DNA from: Opitutia bacterium Tous-C10FEB
Lineage (GTDB): Bacteria > Verrucomicrobiota > Verrucomicrobiia > Opitutales > Opitutaceae
NCBI GenBank assembly: GCA_002304425.1
Contig: NEUY01000007.1
Location: forward strand, 1-34,945
Direction of reading: 5' to 3'
Length of the DNA stretch: 34,945 bases
The notes under the pieces were generated by a model. The model saw only the letters and a program-made list of their open reading frames with translations. It was not told the DNA's origin and searched no databases. Shown here one piece after another: positions 9,904 to 18,897 of this stretch; positions within the stretch are counted from its first letter, which is position 1, and each line of letters starts with the position of its first letter. The position numbers and the translations under genes are program-made.

Positions 9904-9934
9904 AACGCCGCGGATTATTCCGCGGCGTTTTTTT
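9904..9934 (+). terminator. Intrinsic terminator after ahcY
   Basis: A 10-bp perfect stem AACGCCGCGG / CCGCGGCGTT with the loop ATTATT is followed by a run of seven T residues. It begins ten bases after the ahcY stop and closes the metK-ahcY operon. The remaining bases to 10048 hold no other recognisable element. Confidence 0.95.
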
Positions 9935-10048
9935 ATGCCCGCGAACTTGGCGGCTGGTCATGACGTGTGACATGTTTCCGCGATTGCGTTGCCGTGACGG
10001 TGCCGCCCTGATGCGAACTTACCCCCGTAGTTTAACGCTTTTTAAAAA

Positions 10049-10963
10049 ATGAATGCGACCGCCGAACGTCAGGTTTATCTTTCCGGTGAATGGGTGCGCG
10101 AAGCCGACGCCAAGATTTCAATTTTCGATAGCGCCATCATGCTGGGGGATTGCGTCACTGAATCTACCCGCACCTTTCGGCATCAGCCGTTTCGTTTAGA
10201 TGATCACCTGAAGCGGCTCTATCAGTCATTAAAGGTCTGCCGCATTGATCCTGGTGTCACCCAAGCCGAAATGCGAGCCGTGACCCTAAAACTATTGGCG
10301 ATCAATCAGCCTCTGCTCGGGCCCGCCGATGATTACTGGATCGTACACAATATCTCGCGGGGCTTAAGCAAGCCCGGACCTAATCCCGCGCAGAAAAACC
10401 CGGCGACGATCATGATTTTTAATAGTCCGATGGATTTGCGCGGGTGGAAAAAATATTACACCCAAGGCTGTCACGCGGTGACCTCCTTTAGTCGAGCGAT
10501 TCCGGCCCAATCTTTGGATGCCCGGATTAAAAACCGCAGCCGGCTTTCCTATACGCTGGTTGATCAAGAGGCGCGCTTGGTGGATCCGGAGGCGCAAGTG
10601 GTCATTCTCGATATCCACGGTCACGTTTCAGAAAATAAAGGCGGAAATATTTTTGCCGTTACCGATGGTCAATTGCGTACGCCGACGGCGGATAATTGTT
10701 TGGCGGGGATTAGCCGCCAGACCGTCTTAGAATTAGCGCGTTCCCTGCAGCTCCCTATCTCGGAATGCTGCTTGCAGCCTTATGATTTGGCGACTGCCGA
10801 TGAGGTGTTTTTCACGAGTACCCCGTACTGCATCATGCCGGCCACGCGTTTCAATGGCCTGACTATTGGCAATGGTACGGTGGGGCCGGTGACCCGCCAA
10901 TTGCTCGGGGCTTGGAGCAAATTAGTCGGGATGGATATTGTCGCTCAAGCTGAAGCTCAGTAG
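10049..10963 (+). CDS. Class IV PLP aminotransferase, branched-chain type
   Basis: A 304-residue fold-type IV PLP enzyme, most like branched-chain amino acid aminotransferases (IlvE). Family markers are the N-terminal YLSGEWV and GDCVTESTRTF, the likely catalytic Lys in RIKNRSRLSYTL, SENKGGNIFAV (equivalent to the EGSGENLF region) and CLAGISRQTVLELA. D-amino acid transaminase or aminodeoxychorismate lyase are alternatives within the fold. Length and overall motif order favour the IlvE-like group, but substrate specificity cannot be read from sequence alone. It is a single gene with its own leader after the ahcY terminator and converges with the sugar locus, leaving only eight bases between stop codons. 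Confidence 0.85.
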   Translation: MNATAERQVYLSGEWVREADAKISIFDSAIMLGDCVTESTRTFRHQPFRLDDHLKRLYQSLKVCRIDPGVTQAEMRAVTLKLLAINQPLLGPADDYWIVHNISRGLSKPGPNPAQKNPATIMIFNSPMDLRGWKKYYTQGCHAVTSFSRAIPAQSLDARIKNRSRLSYTLVDQEARLVDPEAQVVILDIHGHVSENKGGNIFAVTDGQLRTPTADNCLAGISRQTVLELARSLQLPISECCLQPYDLATADEVFFTSTPYCIMPATRFNGLTIGNGTVGPVTRQLLGAWSKLVGMDIVAQAEAQ

Positions 10964-10971
10964 CTACGCGT

Positions 10972-13900
10972 TTAATCGGCCAAGAAAATTACGTCGGGTG
11001 AGCTGAGTTTAATCGCGGCCGGATACACTGAAGCCGGAAAGCGGAACACCAAAGTATTTACCCCTACGTTCGTTTCGATAGTGAATTGAGCGCCGGGCTT
11101 AATCGTCTGACCATTAAGCCAGATACTATCAACCGCGCCGCCGAGCGTGAAGGTTGTGGCGCCCTGTTTAAGTGTTTGGAAGCGCGTGGCAGCGAAGAGG
11201 CCGCGGGCTTGCTCATGCTTAAGATAAACGGTTGCGAGTACCTCGCTCGGTAGGGTGCCATTGACCAGCGAGTTAGTGGGGACCCAATCGGGCAGGGTAA
11301 AGTCGCCCTTCGCCACGCGGTCGACCCCGAGATGACTATTTTTCCAGGTCGCCTGATAGAGGCGCCAGAAACGGGCGACATCGCGTTTGGCGGCATCGTA
11401 ATTCCCGGGCTTCCCGAGTTGGGCGAGGAATTTGATGAGGTCTAGTCGTTCGTCTGGAAGTAACGAGTCGAGCAAGCCCGCTGGCATCAGCGAGCCCACC
11501 GCTACTCGACTAGTAATATCTTGGGCCGGAAGGGAGATTTCTTGGTTTGCGATATTGCGAATGACGAGTTCACGGTCGCTTTCTTTGATAATAATTCCGC
11601 TTACGATTTGCTGGTTCTGGGTGGTGATCGCGACTGCGTGATAGCCTTCTTTGATCTTAGAATTTGGATAGAGCAGTGATTCCCATAAATAGTCGGTGGG
11701 GGCGCTGGCGCCAATACTGGTGAGATCGGGGCCGATCTTGCCGCCCACGCCGCCGATGGCGTGGCAGGCGCTGCAGGCGAGATCCGCGCGCCGGTAGATC
11801 TGTTCGCCACGGACCGCGTCGCCATGGGCGAGCGCCGTAGTGGCGAGAGTTTGCAGTTCAGCGGACGTCAGGGAAACGGTGGAGACGGTGAGTCCGGCGA
11901 TTTGAGTTAACGCTTGGACGAGGGCGGGGTGCTGATTGCCTTCCCGCGCAAAGCGCAAACCCTCCCGCGCGGCTTCGACGGATAACGTTGTTTTGGGTAG
12001 CTCTTGAGCGAGTAAATTACCGGCGCCATTGATCCCAAGTAAACCGCGCCAGAGGAGTTGCGCTTCCATGGGTGCGGTGGCCTTTTGCAGTACGGCGAGG
12101 ATCTCAGGTAGCGCCGCGGGTAAATTTAAGAGAGCGAGTGTCACCACCGCTTCGCGCCGAATCGCGGGGGAGGCGGCTTGTCCGATCAGGTGCTTCAGAC
12201 CCGTCGTGACTTGCTCTCCGCCGATTTCCTGCAACGCGGTCAAGGCGCCGGTGCGTTCGGCGGGTGAGGTGGTCGCGCGGCCGGCGATTTCAAGTAAAGT
12301 GGGGTTAAAAGCCGAGAGTTTCCATATCCCGATAAGTTGAGCGGCATTAATTCGAATGAGCTCATGGTCTGACTGGAGTAATGCCGGGGCGAGGGTGAGT
12401 TCTCCGGCCGGGATTTTTTTTCTTAAACGGGCGGCTTGATTGAGGGCCGCGAGTGCTTGAATCGTGGCGGCATCAGTGAAGCCACCCGCATTAATTTGGA
12501 CGAGTAGTTGCTGCAGTTCAGCCATCTCGCCGGCTGAGCCGATCAGTTCAATCCACGGGCCCGAACCATCGGCGGAAATTGGTTGGCGCGCGAGGAGCGG
12601 TCCAAGCACTTCCGCCGCGCGCGCTGGCGCTAGCGCCTTGAGCGCAAAGCTTAAATAATGTTCGCGGCCGGCGATTTTCCAATTTCCTGATTTCACCGCC
12701 GCTAGCCAAGGATCGGCTAGTTCATTGACGGTTAGCCACAGGGCATGGTCGATAAAAACATCCATGGGATAATTCAGTACCGTGAGGGCCTGATCCATGG
12801 CGGCGACCGAGGAGATTTTTCCTAAGGCGCGGACGGCTTCTAAACGAACGCGAGGATTTTGATCGGCAACGAGCTGAGTCAGTTGCGCCAGGGCGTTCGG
12901 CATTTCTGGCGGTAGGGCCCGAACCGCCGCCGCTCGGATACCGGGATCATGGGCCGACAATAACGTGGTAAATATATTTTGCGGTGGCTGATTGAAGCTT
13001 TGGTACAGCCAGAGCGCTTGGAGCAACGCGGGCTCGGTGGCATGAGTCAGCGTCCAGCGGGCGAGTTCAGGTAATACGCTTTCAGCACCACGCTCAATAA
13101 GCACACGGCGTGCACTGGCCAGATGGTAATTATTGGGGGAGAGCAGCTGATCAAGCAGGGCGGGCACGGTCAGCTGGGTGAAATCAGTTATGGGGAGAGC
13201 TGCCCGGCCCTTGGCGGTTACGCGCCAAATGCGACCGTGGACTTTGTCCCGCCGGGGATCACGGAAGTCGACCTCGCCGTGTTGAATAATCGGATTGCTC
13301 CAGTCTGCGATATAGAGCGCGCCGTCAGGTCCGAGTTTTACATCGATGGGCCGAAATGAATCAGCCGTGGTGCGCAAGATATCAGGCATCTGCTGAGTTA
13401 CATAGCCGGCGCCTTGATCGGAGATTTTAAAGCGGACGACGCGGTTGGCCCGAAAATCATTCGTGATGAGGTCGCCTTGCCAGTCGCTAGGAAATTGGGC
13501 GCTGTGCACAATCTCGAGTCCGCAAAATTTGGAATAGCTGCCTACGCTGACGCTCTGCAGCACCCGGCGAGCCGGGCCGAGGGTGAAATAGGTGGCCCCG
13601 GGAACGCCCCAGCTGATGCCAAAACTCCCCGCTCCATCGGTGAAGAAGGATTGGCCGTAGCGATCAAATTGGTGACCCCATGAATTAACCCAGCCGCGGT
13701 AGACGATTTCCATTTTTTGATCGCGGGGATCAAAGCGGAAAACACCACCCGCGTTGAGGCGTACAATGCCGGAGGGCGTTTCGGTGTTGGTTCGCGTGTA
13801 CACGGACTGATTCATGTAAAGGCGCCCATCGGGACCCCAGTGCAGCGTGTGGAGATTTTGATGAGAATCTTCGGTACCAAATCCACTGAGCACGACCCGT

Positions 13901-15294
13901 CGTTCGTCAGCTTTGCCGTCACCATCCGTATCTTTAAGAAAAAGCAGATCAGTGCTTTGGGCCACATAGACGCCGCCGTTGCCGGGCTCCAGGCCGGTCG
14001 GTATGAGGAGGTCCTGAGCGAAGAGGGTAACTTTATCGGCGCGACCCTGACCAGTGCTGTCCTCGAGGATAACGATTTTATCGGTGGGCGCTTGGCCGGG
14101 TTCGATTTGGGGGTAGACGGGCGAGCAGGCGACCCACAGCCGCCCGCGGGGGTCGAAATTCATATGGATCGGTTTATCGAGCAGAGGATTCTCGGCCCAA
14201 AGCGTGACTTCGAGGCCCTCGGCGACCTCGAATTGGGGGTGGGCTTGGGTCACGCGGTTTGAAATTATATTCCCTTCACGACGCGGAATGACGGGGACCT
14301 CGACTCGTTGAAGCGGGCGGAGTTTCGCGATGCGGATTTCTTCCGCTAAAATGTTTTCATCAAATTTGGGAATCTCTACCGCGTTGGCGCCTTGTTCCTT
14401 TTTTCGAAAGCCGAAGATGTAGGCCATATTGCCTGGTCGGGACCGATGGAAATACCATTCGTCTTTGCGTAAGATAGCTTGGCGGAGGTTTTCGGTCTGG
14501 GGACTGGTGCGCCAAGCGCCGGGGCTCGCGAAAAGCTGCTGCTCGATTAATTCAGCCAGTGCGCGATAACCCTGATCATTGAGGTGAATGCCGTTGTCGG
14601 TCAGCTTAGTCGTCGACGAGCTGGCCTGAAGGTTAGTGAGCGGAATAAATACGGCGGGGGTTGTTTTTTTAGTCGGCGCGTAGAAAAGAGACGGGGCAGG
14701 CGCGTGCTGCGATTGGGCAATTTCACCGATCGCCTCAGTATAAAGCCTCAGTTGCTCATTATGTTTGGCCGCGTCGCCCCAAGGCGCGCCGAGTGATTCA
14801 TGGGGAACGGGTCCGAGCAGGACGAATCGCACGGTCGGTGAGACGCGTTGGATGACCTCAAGCAGTCGGGTATAGTTTTTTTTGAAATCCTTCAAACCCG
14901 CTTCCCCGGCGAAGGAGCTCGCCATGCCGTAGCCGAGAAAAACGACATTGGGTTTCGCTGCTTCAAGCTGCTTAACCAGTTGCTGCCAACTTTCGCCCGC
15001 AGGCTCATGGCCCGCTTGCAGCAGGCTTAACCCTAGACGAGAATCGCCATCAGGCGTGTCAGCGCTCCAGCCGAGGTTGCGAAAGGTAATGTTACGATCG
15101 GCAAAGCGCGTCGTGAGCATCAGCTCAATCCAGCCATGATACTGGGCGCGTTCGATTAAGGTATCGCCCAAGAAAACGACGCGCTCGCCCTCGTGCAGCT
15201 CGAAAGGGGCTGATCGTTCATAGAAACTGAAGGCCAACAGGCCAATGAGAGCTAAAGCCGTTGCGGCTAAGAGTAATTTAATAAGAGAGCGCAT
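10972..15294 (-). CDS. PVC-type secreted dehydrogenase: SGNH-like, propeller, HEAT, cytochrome c
   Basis: A 1440-residue exported protein with signal peptide KLLLAATALALIGLLAF. Domains in order: an SGNH-hydrolase-like module, about 30-255; a six-bladed propeller of the 'putative membrane-bound dehydrogenase' family, about 346-700 (FDPRGRLWVACSP, LKDTDGDGKADERRVVLSG); HEAT-type helical repeats, about 710-1130; a c-type cytochrome domain, about 1160-1297, with CSACH at 1174-1178 and a likely axial Met in GSLMPAGL; and a C-terminal beta-rich domain of unknown role, about 1300-1440. The SGNH module reads GDT and NGIHL where GDS and DGxH are expected. Last gene of the minus-strand sugar locus. I infer oxidation of a carbohydrate with electrons passed to the attached haem; the substrate is unknown. 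Confidence 0.85.
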   Translation of the reverse strand: MRSLIKLLLAATALALIGLLAFSFYERSAPFELHEGERVVFLGDTLIERAQYHGWIELMLTTRFADRNITFRNLGWSADTPDGDSRLGLSLLQAGHEPAGESWQQLVKQLEAAKPNVVFLGYGMASSFAGEAGLKDFKKNYTRLLEVIQRVSPTVRFVLLGPVPHESLGAPWGDAAKHNEQLRLYTEAIGEIAQSQHAPAPSLFYAPTKKTTPAVFIPLTNLQASSSTTKLTDNGIHLNDQGYRALAELIEQQLFASPGAWRTSPQTENLRQAILRKDEWYFHRSRPGNMAYIFGFRKKEQGANAVEIPKFDENILAEEIRIAKLRPLQRVEVPVIPRREGNIISNRVTQAHPQFEVAEGLEVTLWAENPLLDKPIHMNFDPRGRLWVACSPVYPQIEPGQAPTDKIVILEDSTGQGRADKVTLFAQDLLIPTGLEPGNGGVYVAQSTDLLFLKDTDGDGKADERRVVLSGFGTEDSHQNLHTLHWGPDGRLYMNQSVYTRTNTETPSGIVRLNAGGVFRFDPRDQKMEIVYRGWVNSWGHQFDRYGQSFFTDGAGSFGISWGVPGATYFTLGPARRVLQSVSVGSYSKFCGLEIVHSAQFPSDWQGDLITNDFRANRVVRFKISDQGAGYVTQQMPDILRTTADSFRPIDVKLGPDGALYIADWSNPIIQHGEVDFRDPRRDKVHGRIWRVTAKGRAALPITDFTQLTVPALLDQLLSPNNYHLASARRVLIERGAESVLPELARWTLTHATEPALLQALWLYQSFNQPPQNIFTTLLSAHDPGIRAAAVRALPPEMPNALAQLTQLVADQNPRVRLEAVRALGKISSVAAMDQALTVLNYPMDVFIDHALWLTVNELADPWLAAVKSGNWKIAGREHYLSFALKALAPARAAEVLGPLLARQPISADGSGPWIELIGSAGEMAELQQLLVQINAGGFTDAATIQALAALNQAARLRKKIPAGELTLAPALLQSDHELIRINAAQLIGIWKLSAFNPTLLEIAGRATTSPAERTGALTALQEIGGEQVTTGLKHLIGQAASPAIRREAVVTLALLNLPAALPEILAVLQKATAPMEAQLLWRGLLGINGAGNLLAQELPKTTLSVEAAREGLRFAREGNQHPALVQALTQIAGLTVSTVSLTSAELQTLATTALAHGDAVRGEQIYRRADLACSACHAIGGVGGKIGPDLTSIGASAPTDYLWESLLYPNSKIKEGYHAVAITTQNQQIVSGIIIKESDRELVIRNIANQEISLPAQDITSRVAVGSLMPAGLLDSLLPDERLDLIKFLAQLGKPGNYDAAKRDVARFWRLYQATWKNSHLGVDRVAKGDFTLPDWVPTNSLVNGTLPSEVLATVYLKHEQARGLFAATRFQTLKQGATTFTLGGAVDSIWLNGQTIKPGAQFTIETNVGVNTLVFRFPASVYPAAIKLSSPDVIFLAD

Positions 15295-15342
15295 GGGGAG
15301 AGGAGCCGCGCAACCGCGTGAGGCCGCCTAAACTGTTTTAAC

Positions 15343-16077
15343 TTATGGGGAGAGAGTCTTGAGCGAAATATCCTTAAATTGTACGGTCATCGGCAAGCCC
15401 GCGTGAAGCTGGAGCGCGAGCAAACCAGAGCTAGCACTTTTGGTGCTATCAGTGTCGATGGCTTCGGCCGTGAGCTTCCCATTTACAAAATGACGGAGGT
15501 GGTTGCCTTCGGCGATAATGACGAGGTCGTTCCACTCACCCGCATGAATGGCTGCTTTTATTTCAGTAGGCGCGAGACGAACGCCAATCGGTGAGAGTTG
15601 GGGTTTCCCGGTAGGACCGAACTCGCCAATGCGGATTCGCTCGCCTGGTTGGACGAGAATGCCCCGGCCTTTCTCTTCATAGAGCATCCCGGTGTAAGTA
15701 TTGCCTGCATCCATATCGGCTTGGTAGCCGCCGACGACCCAGTGGGCTGGATCGATGAGGCGGCTGCGGTATTGCACGCCGGAGTTGGCGAAATTTTTAT
15801 CGTTGTTAGCGACTAACGTAAATTTTGCGTGCAATTCGAAATTGGTGACCTGACCACCTTGCCAAACTATAAAAGTATTTCCTTTGAGCGGAGTTTCGAC
15901 CGTGCTGCGTCCGGTAATGGCCCCATCGCGGACGGACCAGAAATTACTATTACCAGACCAACCCGCGAGATCGACGCCGTTGAAAAGTGACCGGAATCCA
16001 GGTTCGGCGGCTGGCGCTAAGGTGGCTAAACAACTAAGGGCGAGGTACGGAGCAATAAGGCGAAGAGTGGATTTCAT
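15343..16077 (-). CDS. Secreted DUF1080 protein (3-keto-disaccharide hydrolase family)
   Basis: A 244-residue protein with signal peptide LIAPYLALSCLATLAPAAEP and one concanavalin-like beta-sandwich DUF1080 domain. Typical features are GFRSLFNGVDLAGW at the start, SGVQYRSRL, and GGYQADMD followed by YTGMLYEE. Members of this family hydrolyse or eliminate 3-keto-glycosides in the periplasm. It lies between two haem-containing PVC dehydrogenases, 48 bases before one and 75 bases after the other, consistent with cleavage of a keto-glycoside produced by an oxidoreductase of the locus. Biochemical activity is inferred from family and context. The upstream sequence ATTTTT offers no Shine-Dalgarno. 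Confidence 0.85.
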   Translation of the reverse strand: MKSTLRLIAPYLALSCLATLAPAAEPGFRSLFNGVDLAGWSGNSNFWSVRDGAITGRSTVETPLKGNTFIVWQGGQVTNFELHAKFTLVANNDKNFANSGVQYRSRLIDPAHWVVGGYQADMDAGNTYTGMLYEEKGRGILVQPGERIRIGEFGPTGKPQLSPIGVRLAPTEIKAAIHAGEWNDLVIIAEGNHLRHFVNGKLTAEAIDTDSTKSASSGLLALQLHAGLPMTVQFKDISLKTLSP

Positions 16078-16152
16078 AAAAATAGCGGCATCCAGATACT
16101 AGCAGTTAAAAATTACCTGATCATAAAGCGGCGGAGGACGGCATGCCGATTA

Positions 16153-18897
16153 TCAGGGCTGCGGGGCAAACATCGGATCGGCGGGATTGCCGCCGGAAAG
16201 AATATAAGCGAGCAGGTCTTTCAGCTCATCGGGATTGAGGGCGTTGATGAGCCCGGGTGGCATCATCGAAACGGGGTAAGGTTTGCGTTCGATGATCTTG
16301 GCGATTTCCACGCCCATGGCCTCATCAGGCGCAAACGGATTAGTCATTACTTTAATCCAGCCATCCTCTTCGCCGAGCACGCGACCGACGATGGAGTTGC
16401 CCTCGGGCATGGTGAATTCCTCGCTACCGTATTGATCGCTGATCACGAGGGAAGGCTCGATGATGTTTTCCAGCAAATCACGCACGCTGTAGCGCCGGCC
16501 GGCGTCGGAAATATCGGGGGCAATGCCGATGCCTTCACCGTTGAAGCGATGGCAAGCCGTGCACGCGGTGGCGGTAAACATGGCTTTGCCTTGGGCAAAA
16601 TCACGGCCGGTGAGCTTCGCGGGAAAGAGTGGCAGCGTGTCTTTCAGGGTGTAGGCCCGACCGGGACCACGCGGAATTACTGCTCCCGTGACGATCGCAT
16701 GCACGGGGGCATTGGAAAGTTCATCGAGCGCGGTGCGTTCGGCTAGGTCAGGAACTTTGGCGAGAGATTCATTTCGAATATTTTTTAAAAATCCAGTGAA
16801 GCTGGCGCCTCCCATCCAATGATGGGTACGGGGGAACCAGGAGAAAAATTTTCTGCGCAGTTCCGGGGTCCAGCCGACCGTGGCGTTGCGCAGAGTGTAG
16901 GCGATAGCGATTTGCTGCCGATCCGGTCGGCTGGCGGCTACATTGGCTACGGTCTGGCCGTAACCATCGTTACGTGCGAGGAGCGCGTGACTCGCGAGTT
17001 CTTCGGCGGAGGTTCCGCGGGGTTCTGCTACGGTGAGAAGGGGAACTGCTCGTTCCACGATCGTCGGTGAATCAAGATAAACTAGGAGCGCCAAAAGTTC
17101 GCGGTTGAGCAAGGCGTCGGATTGCGGAAAAAGTGGATCCAGTTTTTTTAAGAGGCGGGCGCAAGTGACGGCCTCCGGTTTTCCCATACGGGTGAACGCG
17201 AGTTGCCAAGCGCGCAGGAGGCGAAAGCGGAACTCGGTGGGTTGCTGGACGAAGTCGAATTTAATGAGAGCGTCGATCAGCCGTGCCTGATAGGAACGTT
17301 CGCCAACCCGGGCGAGGGCGGTTAGAGCCTCGAGGGCGGTTGAGGGATTTTTTTCCTGTAAAGCGCGCTTCGCCCAATTTTGCGGGAGTTGCCGCTCCAG
17401 GGCGGCGCGGGCGGCGAAACGAACAAAACGATCGGAATGCCCAAGGTGTGGCCAAATGGTATCGATGGCCTCTGGACCAACTCCCTCAACATGCAGCGCT
17501 TCGAGCGAATGGCGAAGTATCGCTTCTGGAGTGGGCGCTGGCGGTGCAGCGGGCTGGGTGCTGTCCGTGCCTATGTAGGTCACGCGATAAAGCGCCGATT
17601 GGGTCTTCCGGCCGCCAACGATGAAATAGAGCGCGCCGTCATGAGGGTTAACGACGAGATCAGTCAGGGGAAGAGGTTTGCCGGAAATGAATTCTTCCTT
17701 GGTTCCGCGAAAGGTGGCGCCATCAGGCGCGAGGTGGATGGCGTACAAAGTGCCGTAGGTCCAGTCGCAGGCGAAGAGGGCCGTTTGATAAGTGGCAGGG
17801 AATTTTGCGCCCGTGCCAAAGACGGTGCCCGTGGGGCAACCTGGACCGATATCGAGGGATGCCGGTAAGCTGTCGCTATAGTAGGCCGGCCAGCGACCGG
17901 CACCACTGCGCCAGCCGTAATCACCGGCGTCCACCACGTGATTGATTCGGGTGGGCATATACCACGGCGCACCTTGATCCCATTCCATGTCGGAATCGTA
18001 AGTGAAGAGCTCACCATTTTGGTCGAAGGACAGATCGAACTGGTTGCGAAAGCCGAGCGCAAAAAGCTCCACCGATTTACCCTCGGGATCAGTCCGGCCG
18101 ATATAACCGCCCGGCGCATATTTATTTTTGGCATGGCCGCGGGCATCCCACATGCGGGGCAGGAGTTGGTCTTCATCCCAGCGGACCGCGCGAGATTTTT
18201 CCATATTCACGGGTAAGTCGGTGTGGTTGCCGTTGGCGAAGTAGATAGATTTTCCATCCGGCGACAGCGCGAGTGAATGCGGGCCATGTTCGCCGCCTCC
18301 TTTCATCGTGCGGAGATACTTCAGTTCATCAAATTGATCGTCGCCGTTCGTGTCGCGCAGTCGCCACAGGCCGCGTTTATTGGGAGCCTCACCGACCATG
18401 ACGTAGAGACTGTCAAAAGCGTAAAGTAGGCCATGCGCTCCGACGGCGGGCGTACCTCCCTCTGCATCCTGCATGCGCTTCGGAGTCGTCTCCGAATCAG
18501 TTGTCAGCGGGACGGCCGGTAAGGCAATTTTGAGCCGTTCCACCTGAGTGCTCATCGCCGTGTTAATCGGCGGCAAGCTGATCCGGTAGAGGCTACCGTA
18601 TTGGTCGGCCGTGAGGAGCCGGCCTTGGGGATCCAGGGCGATACTGACCCAAGAGCCTTGTTCTGCTTTAGGCACACTGTAGAGCAAGTCCACCTTGAAG
18701 CCTGGCGCCACTTGCAAGGCGGCGGGAGTACTGGCCTCAGGTAGATCGCTCGGTTTTGCGTTGGGGATTGGTTCAGCGGAGAGCGTCAGCGCGGCGCAAC
18801 TGAGCAGAAACCAAGTCCGCGACAGGGCGGCGGCCGCGGTAAGGCTTGGGTGGGTGGGGGAAAAGCAGGCTGATCGAAATGCTGCAGAAGTGATCAT
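16153..18897 (-). CDS. PVC-type secreted dehydrogenase: propeller, HEAT, cytochrome c
   Basis: A 914-residue exported protein (hydrophobic LSRTWFLLSCAALTLSA, then a predicted cleavage before EP). A six-bladed propeller spans about 50-440 (LRDTNGDDQFDELKYL, RNQFDLSFDQNGELFTYDSD, PHDGALYFIVGG), HEAT-like repeats about 455-730, and a c-type cytochrome domain about 765-905 with CTACH at 779-783 and a probable axial Met in VSMMPPGL. It lacks the N-terminal SGNH module and the C-terminal beta domain of the 1440-residue paralogue. The start ATG lies in the ATGA overlap (18894-18897) with the stop of the cupredoxin fusion gene, so the two are probably made in fixed ratio. I infer a carbohydrate dehydrogenase coupled to haem electron transfer; the substrate is unknown. 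Confidence 0.88.
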   Translation of the reverse strand: MITSAAFRSACFSPTHPSLTAAAALSRTWFLLSCAALTLSAEPIPNAKPSDLPEASTPAALQVAPGFKVDLLYSVPKAEQGSWVSIALDPQGRLLTADQYGSLYRISLPPINTAMSTQVERLKIALPAVPLTTDSETTPKRMQDAEGGTPAVGAHGLLYAFDSLYVMVGEAPNKRGLWRLRDTNGDDQFDELKYLRTMKGGGEHGPHSLALSPDGKSIYFANGNHTDLPVNMEKSRAVRWDEDQLLPRMWDARGHAKNKYAPGGYIGRTDPEGKSVELFALGFRNQFDLSFDQNGELFTYDSDMEWDQGAPWYMPTRINHVVDAGDYGWRSGAGRWPAYYSDSLPASLDIGPGCPTGTVFGTGAKFPATYQTALFACDWTYGTLYAIHLAPDGATFRGTKEEFISGKPLPLTDLVVNPHDGALYFIVGGRKTQSALYRVTYIGTDSTQPAAPPAPTPEAILRHSLEALHVEGVGPEAIDTIWPHLGHSDRFVRFAARAALERQLPQNWAKRALQEKNPSTALEALTALARVGERSYQARLIDALIKFDFVQQPTEFRFRLLRAWQLAFTRMGKPEAVTCARLLKKLDPLFPQSDALLNRELLALLVYLDSPTIVERAVPLLTVAEPRGTSAEELASHALLARNDGYGQTVANVAASRPDRQQIAIAYTLRNATVGWTPELRRKFFSWFPRTHHWMGGASFTGFLKNIRNESLAKVPDLAERTALDELSNAPVHAIVTGAVIPRGPGRAYTLKDTLPLFPAKLTGRDFAQGKAMFTATACTACHRFNGEGIGIAPDISDAGRRYSVRDLLENIIEPSLVISDQYGSEEFTMPEGNSIVGRVLGEEDGWIKVMTNPFAPDEAMGVEIAKIIERKPYPVSMMPPGLINALNPDELKDLLAYILSGGNPADPMFAPQP

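Noticed and set aside
13717-14262. 181-residue plus-strand open frame opposite the 1440-residue gene
   Set aside because: Antisense shadow of the propeller region, with no family motif and no start context. The minus-strand protein is clearly the real one.
16139-16148. CGGCATGCCG perfect palindrome before the DUF1080 gene
   Set aside because: A 10-base palindrome in GC-rich DNA is expected by chance, and no second copy or associated promoter was seen.
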